From Bubalus kerabau (taxonomy: Eukaryota; Chordata; Mammalia; Artiodactyla; Bovidae), in NCBI RefSeq assembly GCF_029407905.1, contig NC_073633.1, positions 24,504,501-24,568,500 on the forward strand: a stretch of 64,000 bases of DNA, given 5' to 3'. Numbering within the stretch: position 1 is the first letter of the stretch; the number at the start of each line of letters is the position of its first letter. Both the position numbers and the translations under genes were made by a program. Below, one piece after another: positions 46,237-59,848 of the stretch. Below the pieces are notes generated by a model. It was not told the origin of the DNA. It ran no database searches and saw only the letters and a program-made list of their open reading frames with translations.

Positions 46237-49200
46237 CTACACAGGTATCCAGGTTTTAATAATCCATTGAGAGACAGGAGAAGAAGGGAGAAAACTGTGA
46301 GACTCTGCATCAGGGTTAATAGAACAGCAAACGGCAAGTGGCAAACATGGCTATTCATAGCATTTATTCAAGGCCATTCCATCTGGAGGTGCAAAACACT
46401 CATGGAGTTGTTATTTCTAGATTCAGGTTTTTAATGGCAGGTATGTTGTTTCAATGGTTTTAGTTAACACTTTGAATGCTTGTCATGAAAAACTGCAACT
46501 GTAGCGGACAGATAGGCTGCAATATTATTATACTCATCTTGTCCCCAAGTTCCAGTGGTTCACTCTTAAATAGATGAGAAGACAAACCAACATTTCAGTT
46601 GTAAAATCCTGCTGTTTGTTTTCTTGTGGTGAATGCATGCATAGTTCTGACTCAATCCTGCAATGTAAGATGGATGTGTATGTGCCACACGCTTAGCCAC
46701 ACATCCTCTCTTCCCCACAGGACACTGTTCTTGCTGTTCTGTAATCTTTACAAGAGTCTGTAGTCTGGAGAATAAGATAGAGGAAGCCACAACAGTTCAA
46801 CCTAATAGTGGGTCAGTCAGGCTGGGCTGTGCCAGCAGCAAGTGTATGCAGACCAGAAGATGTTCTGTGACAGACCAGAGAAAGCTGAGTAGTGCTGACA
46901 TCCCTCTAGAAAAGACTTCAGACAGAAAAACAGGCTCATTCTTGTGCCCTGGCCAAAACCAGAACCTGAACCCAGATGAGCCATGAGTTATCTCTCTTTT
47001 TTTTCTTTTAATCAAAACACTTACATTTTCTGAGTTTAGGTGCCTTCTTAAATTGGTATTTTCTGATTCTGATTTACCAAGTTTTTCTTCCCTGTTTCAA
47101 CTAAGGGCAACTTGGTCCCCTTTAATAAGGGTTATATATGTGTGTGTATATATGTGTGTGTGTGTATGTGTGTGTATATATGTACACAGACACACAAGAT
47201 TTTTTTAAAGGCCCATAAAGGTGGGGGAACAAGTTAAGTGCTCTTAGTTTCTTTTTATTTTACAAAAGTCAGGGAGACTAAATGATTCAGAACTGAAGGC
47301 TTCTAGAAAAACTCTCAGCAGGATTCCACAAGGGGGCTTGGTGCACATGAAGCAGTTATGGAGATTACAGTCTCAGTGTAGGCATCTGCAGGAGCACACG
47401 TCAGGAGTAATGTCTGTCAGAGGGAGACATTGCTCCACCTGTTCCTTCGAGGCAACGGAGAGGCAAAGCCACCGCCAGCACACACAGTGACTGGAGCAAA
47501 AAGGATTTCAAAAAAAAACAAAAACAAAAACAAAAAAAAACAAAAAATAACAAAAACGGAAACAAAACTAACCACAAACCAATGACTTATCAGCCAAAAC
47601 AATAGGCTAGTGACACACCAGTGTCCACAGGATTCTACTACTAGAAACAGCACACTATTGAACAGTACAGAGAACGAACTAAGACTTAGACACCCAAGAC
47701 AGCTGTGCGCTGTTATACGGTGGAGTTGTACAGAGATGCATCGGGCACTGAGACACACGAGCCTGGCCTGGATCCTCCCTCAGCGCAACCGCCCAACGCT
47801 CTCAGCGTCCCGGCCACGCCAGCTCAGCTACATGCTAGGAACGAAGCACTGCAGGGACTGGCAGGAGCAGACTTAGAAGTATTTTTAGTGCTCTGGCTGT
47901 GTACCCGAAAACACAAAATTCTAAAGCAAGATAGCTGATTCAAGAATATCACCAATCTACTCCCAATTTTAAGAGGAAAAAAAGCAGGGGAGAGGGAATC
48001 GCGATCGCCAAGCTCATCTTTTCAAAGCGTGACGCTGTCAGCACCAACCGAAGCACTTCACACCATGAGCTTTTCTTTCTTCAGTAATGTGGATGTATGT
48101 ACACCCTGGTGCCTGATTAATAACGTCATTTCCCAGCCCAACAAGCCGATTAACGTGCAAAGGGCTGCATGAAGGGGTTTTAGCAAGAGTGGCTCTGGTG
48201 TAGCTGCCACCATGCCTGCAAGTGGGAGCAGCTGCTGTTCACAACAGTGTCTACATCTCACAGCCCCTTCATCTCTCTCCCCAAATTCACTTTCACATTT
48301 ACAAGGAACAAAGAGCCTCAAGTCTCCCATTTCCCTAACCTGAACCACTATCTGCAGTACCACTCTCTCTCTACAGGTCAAACAAAGTAACAACTTGACC
48401 TCTAACACGGAAATCGGGAGAGAGGGAAAGAACAGAACTACAGAAAAAAGGTACGAAAATTAAAGTAAATGAGGATTGAACAGCAAACTGAAATCCAAAT
48501 TAGTTGTGAAAGTGAATGAAGTAAACTTGAAGAAAAGTGTTAACATTATGAACTGTGCATCGTATAGACTGAAGCGGAGATTAAACAAACTCCAAAAGCA
48601 TGCATATCACTCACTTACCACCATGTTTTAAGGGTTTGATGCAATTGAGGGGGAAAAAAAAGAAGTCATAGTAACCGACAAGTATCAACATACCCCCAAA
48701 CCCTCAGGCCAAAAGACAGCCACTTAAACAATGACTATTCTCTCCAGCTGGGTATTACAGCCACTGACTAGATGAGAGGAAGAGGGCTGGGGGATAATGG
48801 AAACAAGATGCTTCTGGAATCCATCTTATGAGTGAAGTTCCTGGTGGGGCTGCTGCACACACTGATTCCGCTGAGTGCTGTCTACCCAATCGAATGCACT
48901 AGAACCCTCACTCCCCTTCCCCCCTACATTGCCCCAGAATCTGGAAGGGTGCTCTGCGATGCCTAGTAAACAGCAGCTTACTTGATATACCACCATCTCA
49001 AAAAAGATGGCTTTAATGTCAAAATGAGTTGATTGGTCAAAGCTGCTTTTTCACTGCCTCATCTCACTGAGGATGAGTTTTTATGGTTTCTAAAACCACT
49101 TAAATTTTGCCAGATCTCAGCAGAGTAGCACAAAATCCAAGGAAGATTAACAATTACTTCCAATTTGCTTCCTTGTTCAGTCTTATTATATTTTCTTCAT

Positions 49201-52200
49201 AAGGTAACTTGTTACTGGCTCAGATGACCCCTGGTTAAGAGACAACACGTGTTTTGCATATCATTTTTAAAATTCGTATTTCTTTCCCAACATTCCTGGC
49301 CTTTGTAAAGCTTCATATGCTACCAATGTTTTGATCATCTAACTGATTTTGGCACATTAGCTCTTAATTCTGAAGTGTCAGAGTTTGGATACATCACAGC
49401 CACTAAAAATGGTTCCCACAAAACTGCAAATATCTTTTGTACCAGTAACTTAAAGGAAAAGTGCCTATACTTGCTTATAAAGGTTATCTCCCTAATGGTG
49501 AATGTAGAAAACTCTTTTTGATGCCAGCACTTTTCTTAAATCAGCTTCTGTTTTCATTCAAGGTCAGTAAAATGTGCAGTAGAACTGAAGGCCCCAACAA
49601 CTGAGCAGGCTCACTCCCCATCTCCTCAGGGTACTGGGGAGAGAGCTGAAAGCACACTCTAATCACCCTCTGGGTTCAGTCAGCAGGAAACCAACCCAGA
49701 AGGTGTGCTCAAACATGTGTCCAGCAGTAAGGTGGATGGAAGACTAGAGGGATGCTAGTTGTATTTAGTCTTTTTAGAGAAATATCATTTAACATTTTCA
49801 AAGAATGTAGTCAGGAGGTGAGTAAACAAAAAACAAAGCCCTCACTTGGCTCCATGATTCATCTGTTACTAAAAATATTGACGGTAAAAGGTGACAAGCA
49901 GATAATCTACATACAAGACAACCTACTGGGGCACTAATCCTCAAAGACACTATAATAGGGACCTAGGGGATTTAGATATAAGTTTCACTTACAAAATGTC
50001 CCAAAAATGCTCTACTTTTTCTAGTAGACAAAGTCATGGGCCTTTTTCTTTACCTAGAAAGCAGCTAAACCTTAACCCTAAGTATTTTCTATGTGAGAAA
50101 TCTAAAGCAGTATTTGCTTTTCTAGCGAAACATAGCCTGAACTATGTAAGTTGAAATTCGTGTGTTTTTATACTTTTGTATTATTCCCTTAGTGCTTTTC
50201 TAATATAGTGCTGAGTTACCAAAAACTCACAAACTGCCCAAATATGAATACTATGACCTTTATATAAACTTTTTTCATATAAAAAAGGCTGAGTTAGAAA
50301 TACATTATTGCTGTATCTTGATAACAATATACCCACTGGCAGAGAAAAAGCATGTCAGGCCTCTTTAAAAAAAAAAAAAAAAATTTTTCACAATGGTATA
50401 AATACACAGAGCTATGAATGGTCATTTGATAGGTAAAAAATTTATCACCTCTAAAATTCCAAATCTGTATCAGGTATAATGTACCTCTTCATTCATTCCC
50501 AAAAGGAGTGTATGCATATATCTGTATGTAAATCTGAGGCAGGGCAGATGGGAGGAAAGCACATGAGGTGAGTTTGCTCTTGTGAATTGCACAGGAGTTG
50601 AGGGGAAACTGGCTAAAGAAGAAAAAGACACAGCATAAGGAAAAGTCATGGAGGAACTTTTTTAAAAAAATTACTTCCAGAAGAAAAGAAAAAAGGGGAG
50701 GGCAGGAATAGGGAGGAGTCTGAGAAAAAGAGGGAGGAAGACAAAGGAGAAAACTATGGGATGGAAATGCTCAAGCAAGGGCAAGGGACATGATAGAGAA
50801 CGGAGCCTAGACCGTGCTGGCTATCAGGAGGGGAATGGAGACAAGGCAAACATTGCAATAATCCCAGTATCCCAGATTTTTCACACCAATTCAACAACAA
50901 CAAAGTAAAAGCTGCTTGCATTACAGCATTTTTCTAAGACACTAGAGCAAGAAGGTTTTACTTTGCACTTACCCTGCAGTCATCTCTTACATAGGATTCA
51001 TTCACTCTCCATAATAATTATCTTAAAAGAAGTATTTTTCCCTTAGGAAGCTGTTCATGAGTTTTGCTGGCCACAGATGTCTCTTATTAGAAACTCGTCC
51101 CCATTTGTGTTCAACAGCCATAGAGCTCTTATAAAAAAGATAGCTGCTGCCTTGGGCAGGTGCTTGCAGTTGTCAGAATCAATGCTAACCATTCTCAGGT
51201 TAGCATTGAGGTCTTCCACACATGCTGGGACAGCAACCTGCTAAGTGAAATGGCTTCCTGCAAAAACGACTCAAATCTCTGACAGGGACAGGCTAAGCCA
51301 ATGTGTCACTCTGCCAACAGAGGGGCAGCCAGCCTTGTCTTAAAAGTCAAAAAATCAAGTTTTGAAGCTCATTTTTACCTTTTTCTACTGACTTTTTGCA
51401 TCTCAACCTTTCCAAAACAGAAACCAAGAAAGGTGATATTTAACAAAGCAAAACCATTCAGAGGGAATGAAAAGGCTCTTTTCAGGAGTGAGATAAAACG
51501 ACTCCTAGTAAGCCAACACTGGAAACACACTGACAGCCAACTCTTCCCCTTTACTCTCAGATCTAAACATAGGTACTCTGCTTTGGAAGTCCTAATTTGT
51601 AATAAGAAAGAGAAATTTCGAGAAACAAGCATTACTCATACACGATAAGCCTAAGAAAGCAGTTGTACTTCATAGAATAGCAGTTCTGTGGACCCAAGAG
51701 AAGGAAAGTAAAAAATCCCAGGAAACTCTTAGTTACACAGAACAAGCCCAGGAATTTACAAAGGCCCGTCTGCTTCCAGCTGAGTCCATCCCATTCCTCC
51801 ATCTAGTTCATTGCTAAATGTACACTTGGATGGAAATCCAAATACACTGTTAGTTTCAACAAAACACCTTGTCACCAACCTCACTACAATCCTCCCTCTA
51901 CCAAGTGCAAACAAAGAGACTGAGGAGCTGCTGAGCAAAGAGGAAAAGGAGAGGTGGCTGCTGCTCTCAGACATGTCCTTCCAGAGAACCTGAAGCCACT
52001 GGCATGCCTTCAGGGCTGCACTCTTTCTAAAGGAGCACCAGACCTCCCTTAGCATTCTCCACTGACACACATGGCAGGCAGTGCATCCTGCTGGCCAGCC
52101 ACAAGAACACAGACAGCTCTCTGGGGCAGGGCACAGCATTCCAGTACACAGCATGGGCCCAGAAGAGCCAGACTGGAGTTGACATCCTCCCCGTCACCCA

Positions 52201-53247
52201 AAGCTGGCCTCCACTGATTCTAGGGGCACACTCTTCCAGTCCAATCAGTGACAGACAAGTAGTGATCATGGTTGGCTGGTCAATTATTTGTTTTTGCTGA
52301 TGATGTTATAGGGCTGGAGGATGGAGCTGCGGAGCTAGTTAGGAATCTGAAGTACTATGGGTGCAAGTCTTAATCAGTCGTCTCCCCCACCAATTACAAT
52401 CACAGAGTTAGAAATGGAATATCCATAACAAAAAACATAAAAACTTCCATAACCTTTTCTGACTCTAAGTATGTCTATCAATCTAAGATTCTTGTTCTTT
52501 CCAATGCCTAACAATTGGCTGTAGTTCTGCTGCTATTGTTCACTCCCTTCTCTGACCCTGGGCCAGCCTGAGAGTGCCACCTTGGGCAAGGACGCCAGGC
52601 AGTACTGCTTAGCTATTTGTTTAACTGGGGGTGGTGATGCGTCAGATGCTCTCCACCATTCTTTGTGAGACAGACAAAAATGCCAAATGGCAGGGGCCTG
52701 CTTCACCAGGAACCTTGAAAACCTTCTGAAGGGGCCAACCAAGGGAACCAAAGGGTGACCTGTTCCCATGGCTTTTCCCAAGAACAGTTTGACTGGACTG
52801 GCGCAGTTACCTATAGGGGCTATACCAGGCAACCATGTGACAACCAATCAGATACCTTAAATCTGCCTGAAAAGGCCAGGTGGCCTGCGATCTTGGGGTG
52901 GCTTCTAGGCTTGACTTGGATTCTCCTCAAGCTCAATCTGCCTGATGATCTGTATTGGAGGAGGACAGAGCTGAACAAAGAGACTGACAACTGCCCATTC
53001 CCCACAAGGGGCCTGAAGGGCAGAAGGGACGGGGGTTCAAGAACACCCACATAGAAGGACTGAGCTAGTAATTATAGCTCAAAGTGGCTAATCTTAGGGG
53101 TAGGGAATGAGGAACCAGTATAAGAATTTTTCCTTCTCTCCTTTTGGGACTAAATCCCAACATCCTTATAGTCCTCTTTGGGTGCTTGGAAACCACCCCC
53201 AAGGAACCAGCCCCAACATTACAACTATTTTGTAGGGATGCTCTTAC
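46237..53247 (-). other. NPTN: NPTN intron (7.0 kb), no other gene seen
   Basis: No young BovB, Bov-tA or L1 was recognised, in contrast with the REC114 introns. Simple repeats are a mixed TG/TA run at 47132-47196 and an A-rich (AAAAAC)n-like stretch at 47512-47566. Open frames on either strand (for example 47417-47758, 51301-51648, 52533-53054) show no recognisable domains. Confidence 0.6.
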
Positions 53248-53521
53248 CGTCAGGAACTTCATCTGGCCTCTTCCTCTTTTCATATACAACAATGATCACC
53301 ACAAGGATGATGATTTCTGCCAGAATTCCCAAGAAAGGCCAGAGTGGGGCCAGGTGGCTCCGTACCCTGAGGATGGTGACAACGGAGACAGAGCCAATGG
53401 AGTTGGTAGCATTACATTCATACTCGCCAGGGTCTTCTGTGATCTGGAGGTTAGTGATGCTCAGCTCAGTGTAATTTTCCCTGTTGATGATGATGAAGCG
53501 GCCAGAGGTATTGACAATATC
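53248..53521 (-). CDS. NPTN: NPTN exon: second half of third Ig domain, membrane segment, tail start
   Basis: 274 nt on the minus strand, 91 codons plus one base. It starts DIVNTSGRFIIINRENYTEL (acceptor CTGACTAG), holds the Ig F-strand GEYECNATN with its disulphide Cys, then VRSHLAPLWPFLG. Next comes a membrane helix (about residues 60-79, with the buried Glu typical of the basigin/neuroplastin/embigin group), and YEKRKRPDEVPD. N-glycosylation sequons NTS, NYT and NAT are present. The donor is GTAAGAG. Neuroplastin is a cell-adhesion molecule and an obligatory partner of plasma-membrane calcium pumps; the membrane Glu and short basic tail are hallmarks. No defects seen. Confidence 0.96.
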
Positions 53522-54751
53522 CTAGTCAGAAGCAGAAAAAGTGAGAACACACAAAGATCAGAGTAGGTGAATTAGTGCCCACCACAGGGTGAGACTATTC
53601 TCCATCCTTAGCAAAACACTGAACGGGATCAGGGAGCAGTGTCTAGGGTCATTTTTGTCCAAGGAACTTTGAATACTTGATCACCGACTTCCCTTCAATC
53701 TCAACAACCAATCAGTAAGCTTCTAGCAGAATCAGGACCTCTCCAATTTTAATGACATGAAGGGACATCCTTCCCTGCAGACCCAGAAAAGATGACTTAA
53801 TCTAGATGTTGTTCCAAACACCAGATAAGAACTCCATAACTAGAACAAGGATGGAGAAAGGGTGTGAGCTCCATGGTCAGGTATGTATCCAGTAATATCA
53901 GGCCTATTTGATTACTTCAGATTCAGCACATCTACTTCTCACTTGGTGAATTCTGGAAAGTTTCCCTAAACTTCCTCTAGAAACAATGCTAAGAACTTGC
54001 TACTAGTCAGAATGGAGGAAATTCATAACTTCCACTTCCTTTCAGAATTACAAGGTTAAAAGCAAGTTTAGTCAAGAGATATTTATGAATATATGCTACA
54101 TGTTTTATATCTAACATAAGAGGAAGGTGAGAAAGGGAGAGCATGACATAAAAATGACCTCCAGAGGGAACCAGACCTCCAAAGGGATGGTTCCAGGAAC
54201 ATGTAAGAAGTGCCAACAGAGGGTATGTATACAGCCACACTGCACTGAGTGAGTGGACACTGCTGGAAAGAGTCAAGATAAGTTGGAGAAGAGCTAACAT
54301 TTAAACTAGATTGTGGGAGAGGAGAGCTGACCAAGCAAGACAGGAATGCTCCAGGCATGTGTGGGAAGGCAGGGGTGAGAGCATGACCAGGGGCTTGGGT
54401 GGAGCTGGAACAGGTTTGCAGCGCTGATCTCATGGCATACTAGCAGGGGAAAAATCTGACTCTTGTGTCAGTTCACATGAGGCAACTAAAGGGTAACCAG
54501 AAACAGTAGAGAAGAAAGGTAAATATAATCCCCAGAATGATGTCTAGCTATAGCATATATCATGTCTACATTTAAGTATGGGTTTTGCTAAAATGAGAAA
54601 TTAATAGCCTTCAAAATTAAGAGTTATTCTGTGAAACTTCAACCCTAGGATTTGAAAAGCTGCCAACTCCTCTAACTCCTGCTCTACTCATTCACTAATT
54701 CCACATTTCTCACTTATGATCTTTGGTCCACAAGCCTTCAAAGGGTTTTTA
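53522..54751 (-). other. NPTN: NPTN intron, first part, no gene seen
   Basis: Unassigned sequence before an antisense L1. No exon-like pattern. Confidence 0.5.
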
Positions 54752-55795
54752 AAATTTTATTTTCAACTGGAGGATAGTTACCTTACAATATTGTGATGGT
54801 TTCTGCCATACATCAACATGAATCAGTCATTGGTATACACATGTCCCCTCCCTCTAAACCGTCCTCCCACCTCCCTCTGGATCCTACCCCCTCTAGGTTG
54901 TCACAGAGCACCAGCCTTTGGATTTCCTGCATCATACAGCAAATTAACACTGGCTATCTATTTCACATAATGTATATATTTCAATACTACTCTCTCAAGT
55001 CATCCCACCCTCTCCCTCCCTCTCTGTGACCATAAGTCTGTTCTTTATGTCTGTGTTTCCACTGCTGTCCTGCAAACAGGATCATCAGTATCATCTTTCT
55101 AGATTCCATATATGTGTTAATATATGATATTTGTCTTTCTGACTGACTTCACTCTGTATAATAGGCTCTAGGTTCATCCACCTCATTAGAACTGATTCAA
55201 ATGTGTTCCTTTATCCATTATCTGTTGATGGACATCTAGGCTGCTTCCATGTCTTAGCTATTGTAAATAGTGCTGCAGTGAATACTGGAGTACATGTGTC
55301 TTTTTCAATTACAGTTTCCTGAGGGTACATGCCCAGTAGTGGGATTGCTGGGTCATATGATAGTTTTATTCCTAGTTTTTTAAGGAATCTCCATACTGTT
55401 TTCCATAGTGGCTCTATCAGTTTGCATCCCCACGAACAATGCCAAGAGGGTTCTCTTTTCTCCACACCCTCTCCAGCATTTGCTGCTTGTAGACTTTTTT
55501 GATGATGGTCATTCTGACCAGTGTGAGATGATACCTCAATGTAGTTTTGATTTGCATTTCTTTAGTAATAAGCAAGGTTGAGCACCTTTTCATGTGTTCT
55601 TTAGCCATCTTTATGTCTTCTTTGGAGAAATGTCTGTTTAGTTCTTCTGCCCACTTTCTGACTGGGTTGTTTTTCTGACACTGAGCTGTGTAAGCTGCCA
55701 TGTATATTCTGGAGATTAATTTATTAATCTTTATTAGTTGTTTCATTTCCTATTTTCTCCCGTTCTGAGAGCTGTCTTTTCACCTTGCTTATAAT
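54752..55795 (-). mobile_element. L1 3' end in NPTN intron
   Basis: An L1 3'UTR plus decayed ORF2 C-terminus on the minus strand (55746-55417: MKQLIKINKLISRIYMAAYT; 55465-55211). The direct repeat TTCAAAGGGTTTTTA (54737-54751) and TTCAAAGGGTATTTTTA (55796-55812) looks like the TSD. It lies in the sense direction of NPTN. Confidence 0.88.
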
Positions 55796-56622
55796 TTCAA
55801 AGGGTATTTTTAAAGTACTATCATATGGAAGAAACTTTTGTGGTTCCACCACCAATTTACCTTGGTTAGTATTTATAATCTTTCTAAAGAACCTGGATTA
55901 CATGATCTCTAGGGTCCCTTCTGATTCTGAAGACTGACAATCAACGAGGATGCCTGAAAAGTAGAGTTCTAGGCATACAAAGCCTGGAGAGGAATGTATG
56001 ACATCCCATCTGAGAGAACAGGAGATTGGTCAAGCATTAATCAAGAGTCTAAAGTTTTGACTCTCCCAATACCATCAGGAGTCATCCCACAGATTGGAAA
56101 AGATGTTTCCTCTGACCTTTTCTGGAGCAGATACTGTCAGATTTCCGATGTCTAAGGCTGCCTGTGGGCCTCCTTAGATTGTCTCAATTCCTAATCAGTA
56201 ATTTAATATGTTTTGGGAATATATAATACTATTAACTGCTCTTACTGCCTTGCCTTTCCCAAAAATCAAGAAAAATACATTAAGACCACAAGAACAATAT
56301 TTTCTCTAGGATAAATGGACTAGAATAATAGTAAAATTTTAAGACTTGGGTTAGCTCTTCTTGGTGTCTTATCTTGAAGGCAAACAGCCAAGCCTTTTAC
56401 CAGACAGCTTTAATAAATTCATGTCGGGATTCCATGCTAAGCAGAGACTATCAGTGCCCTTCAAATTCATGATATAACTATGACCCCAGAAAGGGTGACC
56501 CAAGCCATGACAGCTAGTATGGCAGGTTGCAGAAACTTGTCCAGATGTCTGGAGCACCCCAGGAGAAACTCCAGCAACCACAGACACCCACATATAGAGG
56601 ACCAGGGCTGCCTCCTACTCAC
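55796..56622 (-). other. NPTN: NPTN intron, second part
   Basis: No repeat of note and no gene. It runs up to the donor GTGAGT of the exon at 56623. Confidence 0.5.
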
Positions 56623-56756
56623 CACGAGCATACCATTCTCCTTCTTGTGCCATGTCCACTCTGGGTGGGGGTAGCCAACTGACTTGCAGTACATCATGGC
56701 ATCCTGCCCTTCATTCTTGTTCTCACTCCGTTTATGGCCAGTGATGTCAGGAGCAG
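56623..56756 (-). CDS. NPTN: NPTN exon: first half of third Ig domain
   Basis: 134 nt on the minus strand: two bases finish an Ala codon, then 44 codons, APDITGHKRSENKNEGQDAM ... CKSVGYPHPEW, ending HKKENGMLV. The Ig B-strand Cys (MYCKSVG) and the core Trp (WTWHKKEN) are present. The acceptor is TTTCTCACAG; the donor GTGAGT at 56622. The match to neuroplastin is unambiguous; a few residues (HPEWTWH, MLV) differ from the human version as I remember it. Earlier exons (signal peptide, first and second Ig domains) were not found up to 64000 and should lie beyond. Confidence 0.96.
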
Positions 56757-58329
56757 CTGTGAGAAAGTGTTGAATGCAGTTACCATGGGAGCCTATGCTG
56801 AACAGGATACAAAGCCCCAAATACTGGCTCAGAGCCCTGCTTCTTAGTCACTCTTTAAACCCACCCTCATATTCAGCTTTGATAACATGCATTTCAGGTC
56901 AGAACAGAGCAATGGAACCAATCCCATGCCCTAACCTCCCACCCACCAAAGCAGGTACCAGGATTACTATATGTGAAGCTCTACTAATAATATGGGTGGT
57001 TCTACAACCTACTGGAAGACAACACAGGTGCAACTGCATAAATTAAGCCATCCTTTAAAGAAATGCAAACAGAAGTTATTATCTTCTCTGCCAGTCATGG
57101 TTTTTTTCCTCACAACACCTGCATGAGCAGTAATTATGTATTATATCAAATGCTATACATTATGTTAAGAGAGCCTTGAGATCAAACACCTAAAATCAAG
57201 TCCTACTGTAAGGTATATAAAAGCAACGAATGATGAATGCTTAGAGAAGCTACCCAAGAATATCAATAGCCAAGGCTCTCCCAGAAAAGAGGAAATCCAG
57301 CAAACTAGTCTTCACAAGAGAAGAAAGAAATGAACAAGAAAGTCAACCAGTGTCTTATGAGGTTGTTTTAACGACTTAAGAATCTGATTTATACACCTGA
57401 TTTGCAGTTATCTCAATGAACCAAATCTTGGGGAAATTTCTAGACATGCTGGAAGCTGTTGGTCTCTGCTTTTCATGATCATTTAGGAAGAAATAAACAG
57501 CATATGTGGTTTAAATATTAGATAAAGTTCAAGGACCCAAGAAGCCTGAGATGAGAGCTAATTCTTTGAATTTGGCCTTCTTTGATCTTAACTATAAATT
57601 CCCACCTTACCACATCAGTTCTACTAATCTGAAAGCAATAAAACTCAAAGTAGGCCAGACATCACTTTGTTGGCCAAAATGGGAAAGAGAATCAATACGC
57701 CTGGTCCAAATTCCAGTTTTGTGAGTTATTTATTCTATGCTTGAATTTTATACCCATTATCAGATGGAGTTATTTCTAGCCCCTGCCTACATTCATTGTC
57801 TTGCATAGACAGATAGATGTCATTTTGAGACTGAATCCCATGTTTTCCTTCTGATTGGCTTGGTTTTTCTTGGCTTAAAAATAATCCAATGTCCTGCTCC
57901 TCTCAGACTGTGCTTCCTAGACCACTTCCTGAGGCACCTGGATAGGAAAAGAACGAGCAAGGCCCCAAGCCACCTCTACAACCTGCCAAATGAAAGCCTG
58001 GTCATTACCACTCAGTGTGAGGTGTTTTCCAGACAGGATATTATAAAGGAAATGTCTTTTTGTTTTCCCAGGCACAATTCCTCACTACAGAAGGGAATGA
58101 GTCAGGCGGGCTCAAGTTCTCAACATCCCAAATTTCTCCCACAGTGAATCAGTCACCTCTCAGGCCTAATGTTTAACCTGATCACTCTTCCTCAGAGCTT
58201 TCTGCAGTCGGTAAATATTAAGAACCTCTTAAGCACTCCAAGGAGCAAGCTCCACAGCATACTAACACACCATCATGGGGGAGCAGGGAGACACAATAAG
58301 CAGAAGAGCTACCACATTGTACCTCTAGT
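56757..58329 (-). other. NPTN: NPTN intron, no gene seen
   Basis: Unassigned sequence. Upstream Ig-domain exons were looked for on the minus strand and not seen. Confidence 0.45.
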
Positions 58330-59225
58330 ATGTTTCATTCATTGGACAAACATTTGCTGAGCACTGATTATATGCCAGATTTGTCACAGAGTGGCAGGGG
58401 AAGGCCTTTCTGATGAGGTGAATTTTAGCAGAGTCATGAAAAAAATAAAGGAGTAAGCCACATGTATCTGCAGGAAGAACACTCCAAGTAGAGGGAAAAG
58501 CAAAAGCTTTGGGGCAGAAGTGTGCTTGTTACATGTAACGAAGAGCATGGAGGAATTTGGCTGAAACAATAACCAAGGGGATGATAGTAAGAGATTAAAT
58601 CAGAGAATAGAGCCTAGATTGAATAGGACTTTGTAGGACAATGAAATTACTTTGGCATTTACTCTAAGTCAGCTGGGAAGCCACTGGTGAATACTAAGTG
58701 TAGGTATGAAATTATCTGTGTGTTTTACCAGGCTCCCTCTGGCTACTATGTGGACAACAATTGTAGAGAGAGGATAGTGGAAATAAGATCAATTAGGAGG
58801 TTCTGAAAGCAATCCACAAAGGGGGAGGGGGAGGTTTGGATGAGGGCAGCAGCAGTAAAAGGGAGGAATTCTGGATATTTTATAGGTTAATACATTTGTT
58901 AACGGACTGAATGTAGAAAGTGAGAGAAAAAGGAGCCAAGCATGACCCCAGTGTTTCTGGTCTGAGTAACTTCAAGAATGGAATTGCCAGTTACTGAGAT
59001 GAGGAAGACTGCAGAAGAATTAGCATGGGTATTTTTTTGTTGTTGGTTTGTTTTTATTTTGTTTTGCTTAGGGATAGAGCAATGATGGTAGTAAAAAAAC
59101 AGGAGTTCAAAGTTTAGGAAATGTTAAGTGTAGGACTTATTTAACATCCAAGTGAAGCTGTCAAGTAGGCAGCTGAATATCAAGTCCAGAGCTCAGGGAA
59201 ATGGTTGAGATATAACTTTCAGAAA
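58330..59225 (-). mobile_element. ancient L2 LINE, antisense
   Basis: Reads as L2 in reverse (GGGGAAGGCCTTTCTGATGA, then CAGCTGGGAAGCCACTGG and GGCTGAAACAATAACC). Heavily diverged, non-coding; boundaries approximate. Confidence 0.6.
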
Positions 59226-59309
59226 TCAGCTTACATGTGATGTTTTTTTCCCACTTTCATTCTCCCTTGCCCCACAGAGAATACTCAACTCTATTTACTC
59301 TGGCCCAGT

Positions 59310-59512
59310 TAAGTGCTTCCCTGTTAGGTCAGTTGATATAGAATCTGCCTGCAATGCAACAGACCTCGGTTCGATTCCTGGGTCAGGAAGAATCGCTGGA
59401 AAAGGATAGGCTACCCACTCCAGTATTTTGGCCTGGAGAATTCCATGGACTCAATAGTCCATGGGGTCACAGAGTCCGACACGATTGAATGACTTTCACT
59501 TTCACTTACTTG
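59310..59512 (+). mobile_element. Bov-tA SINE
   Basis: A tRNA-derived head with an intact B box (GGTTCGATTCC at about 59369), then a Bov-A part ending CACAGAGTCCGACACG. It is a SINE, not a tRNA gene. Confidence 0.93.
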
Positions 59513-59826
59513 ACTAATTCCAATAGTGCTGTGAATTCAGCAACCTCAGATTTTGCCCTGGAGACTCATCCCCAAGATTATACATAAGAACAACTTAGAA
59601 GGCTAAAACCTGAGTTGGTTTATGGCTATACAGTCTAAAAAGCTACTATTCTTGAAGACCAAGACCTGGGTTTTGGTCTTTCACTCCTGCCTTGGTGCTC
59701 AGGTTGAAAACACCACACCCTCCTTTCATTCATCTACTCCAGATTCTACAGAGGCTTCTATTTACGGATGGGAAGGTGCCTTAAAGGCTATCAGATGCAG
59801 AGACAATAGGAACTTAATGCGGCCCT

Positions 59827-59848
59827 CCCCCCCCCCCCCCCCCCCCCC
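59827..59848. repeat. 22-base poly(C) run
   Basis: An uninterrupted C run following CGGCCCT and followed by GCCC. It is unusual in length for mammalian DNA. The run length could be affected by sequencing slippage. Confidence 0.9.

Noticed and set aside
47417..47876. Overlapping open frames on both strands (up to 113 codons) in the NPTN intron
   Set aside because: No domain, no exon signals in context, and low-complexity phenylalanine/leucine runs come from an A-rich repeat. They are best read as chance frames.
52533..53054. Two ~100-codon frames, one per strand, just beside an NPTN exon
   Set aside because: No recognisable domain and no splice fit with NPTN. The exon proper at 53521-53248 has a clear different frame.
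57860..58147. Plus-strand frame of 95 codons in the NPTN intron
   Set aside because: No Ig-domain or other motif, on the wrong strand for NPTN, and no coding-like codon pattern.
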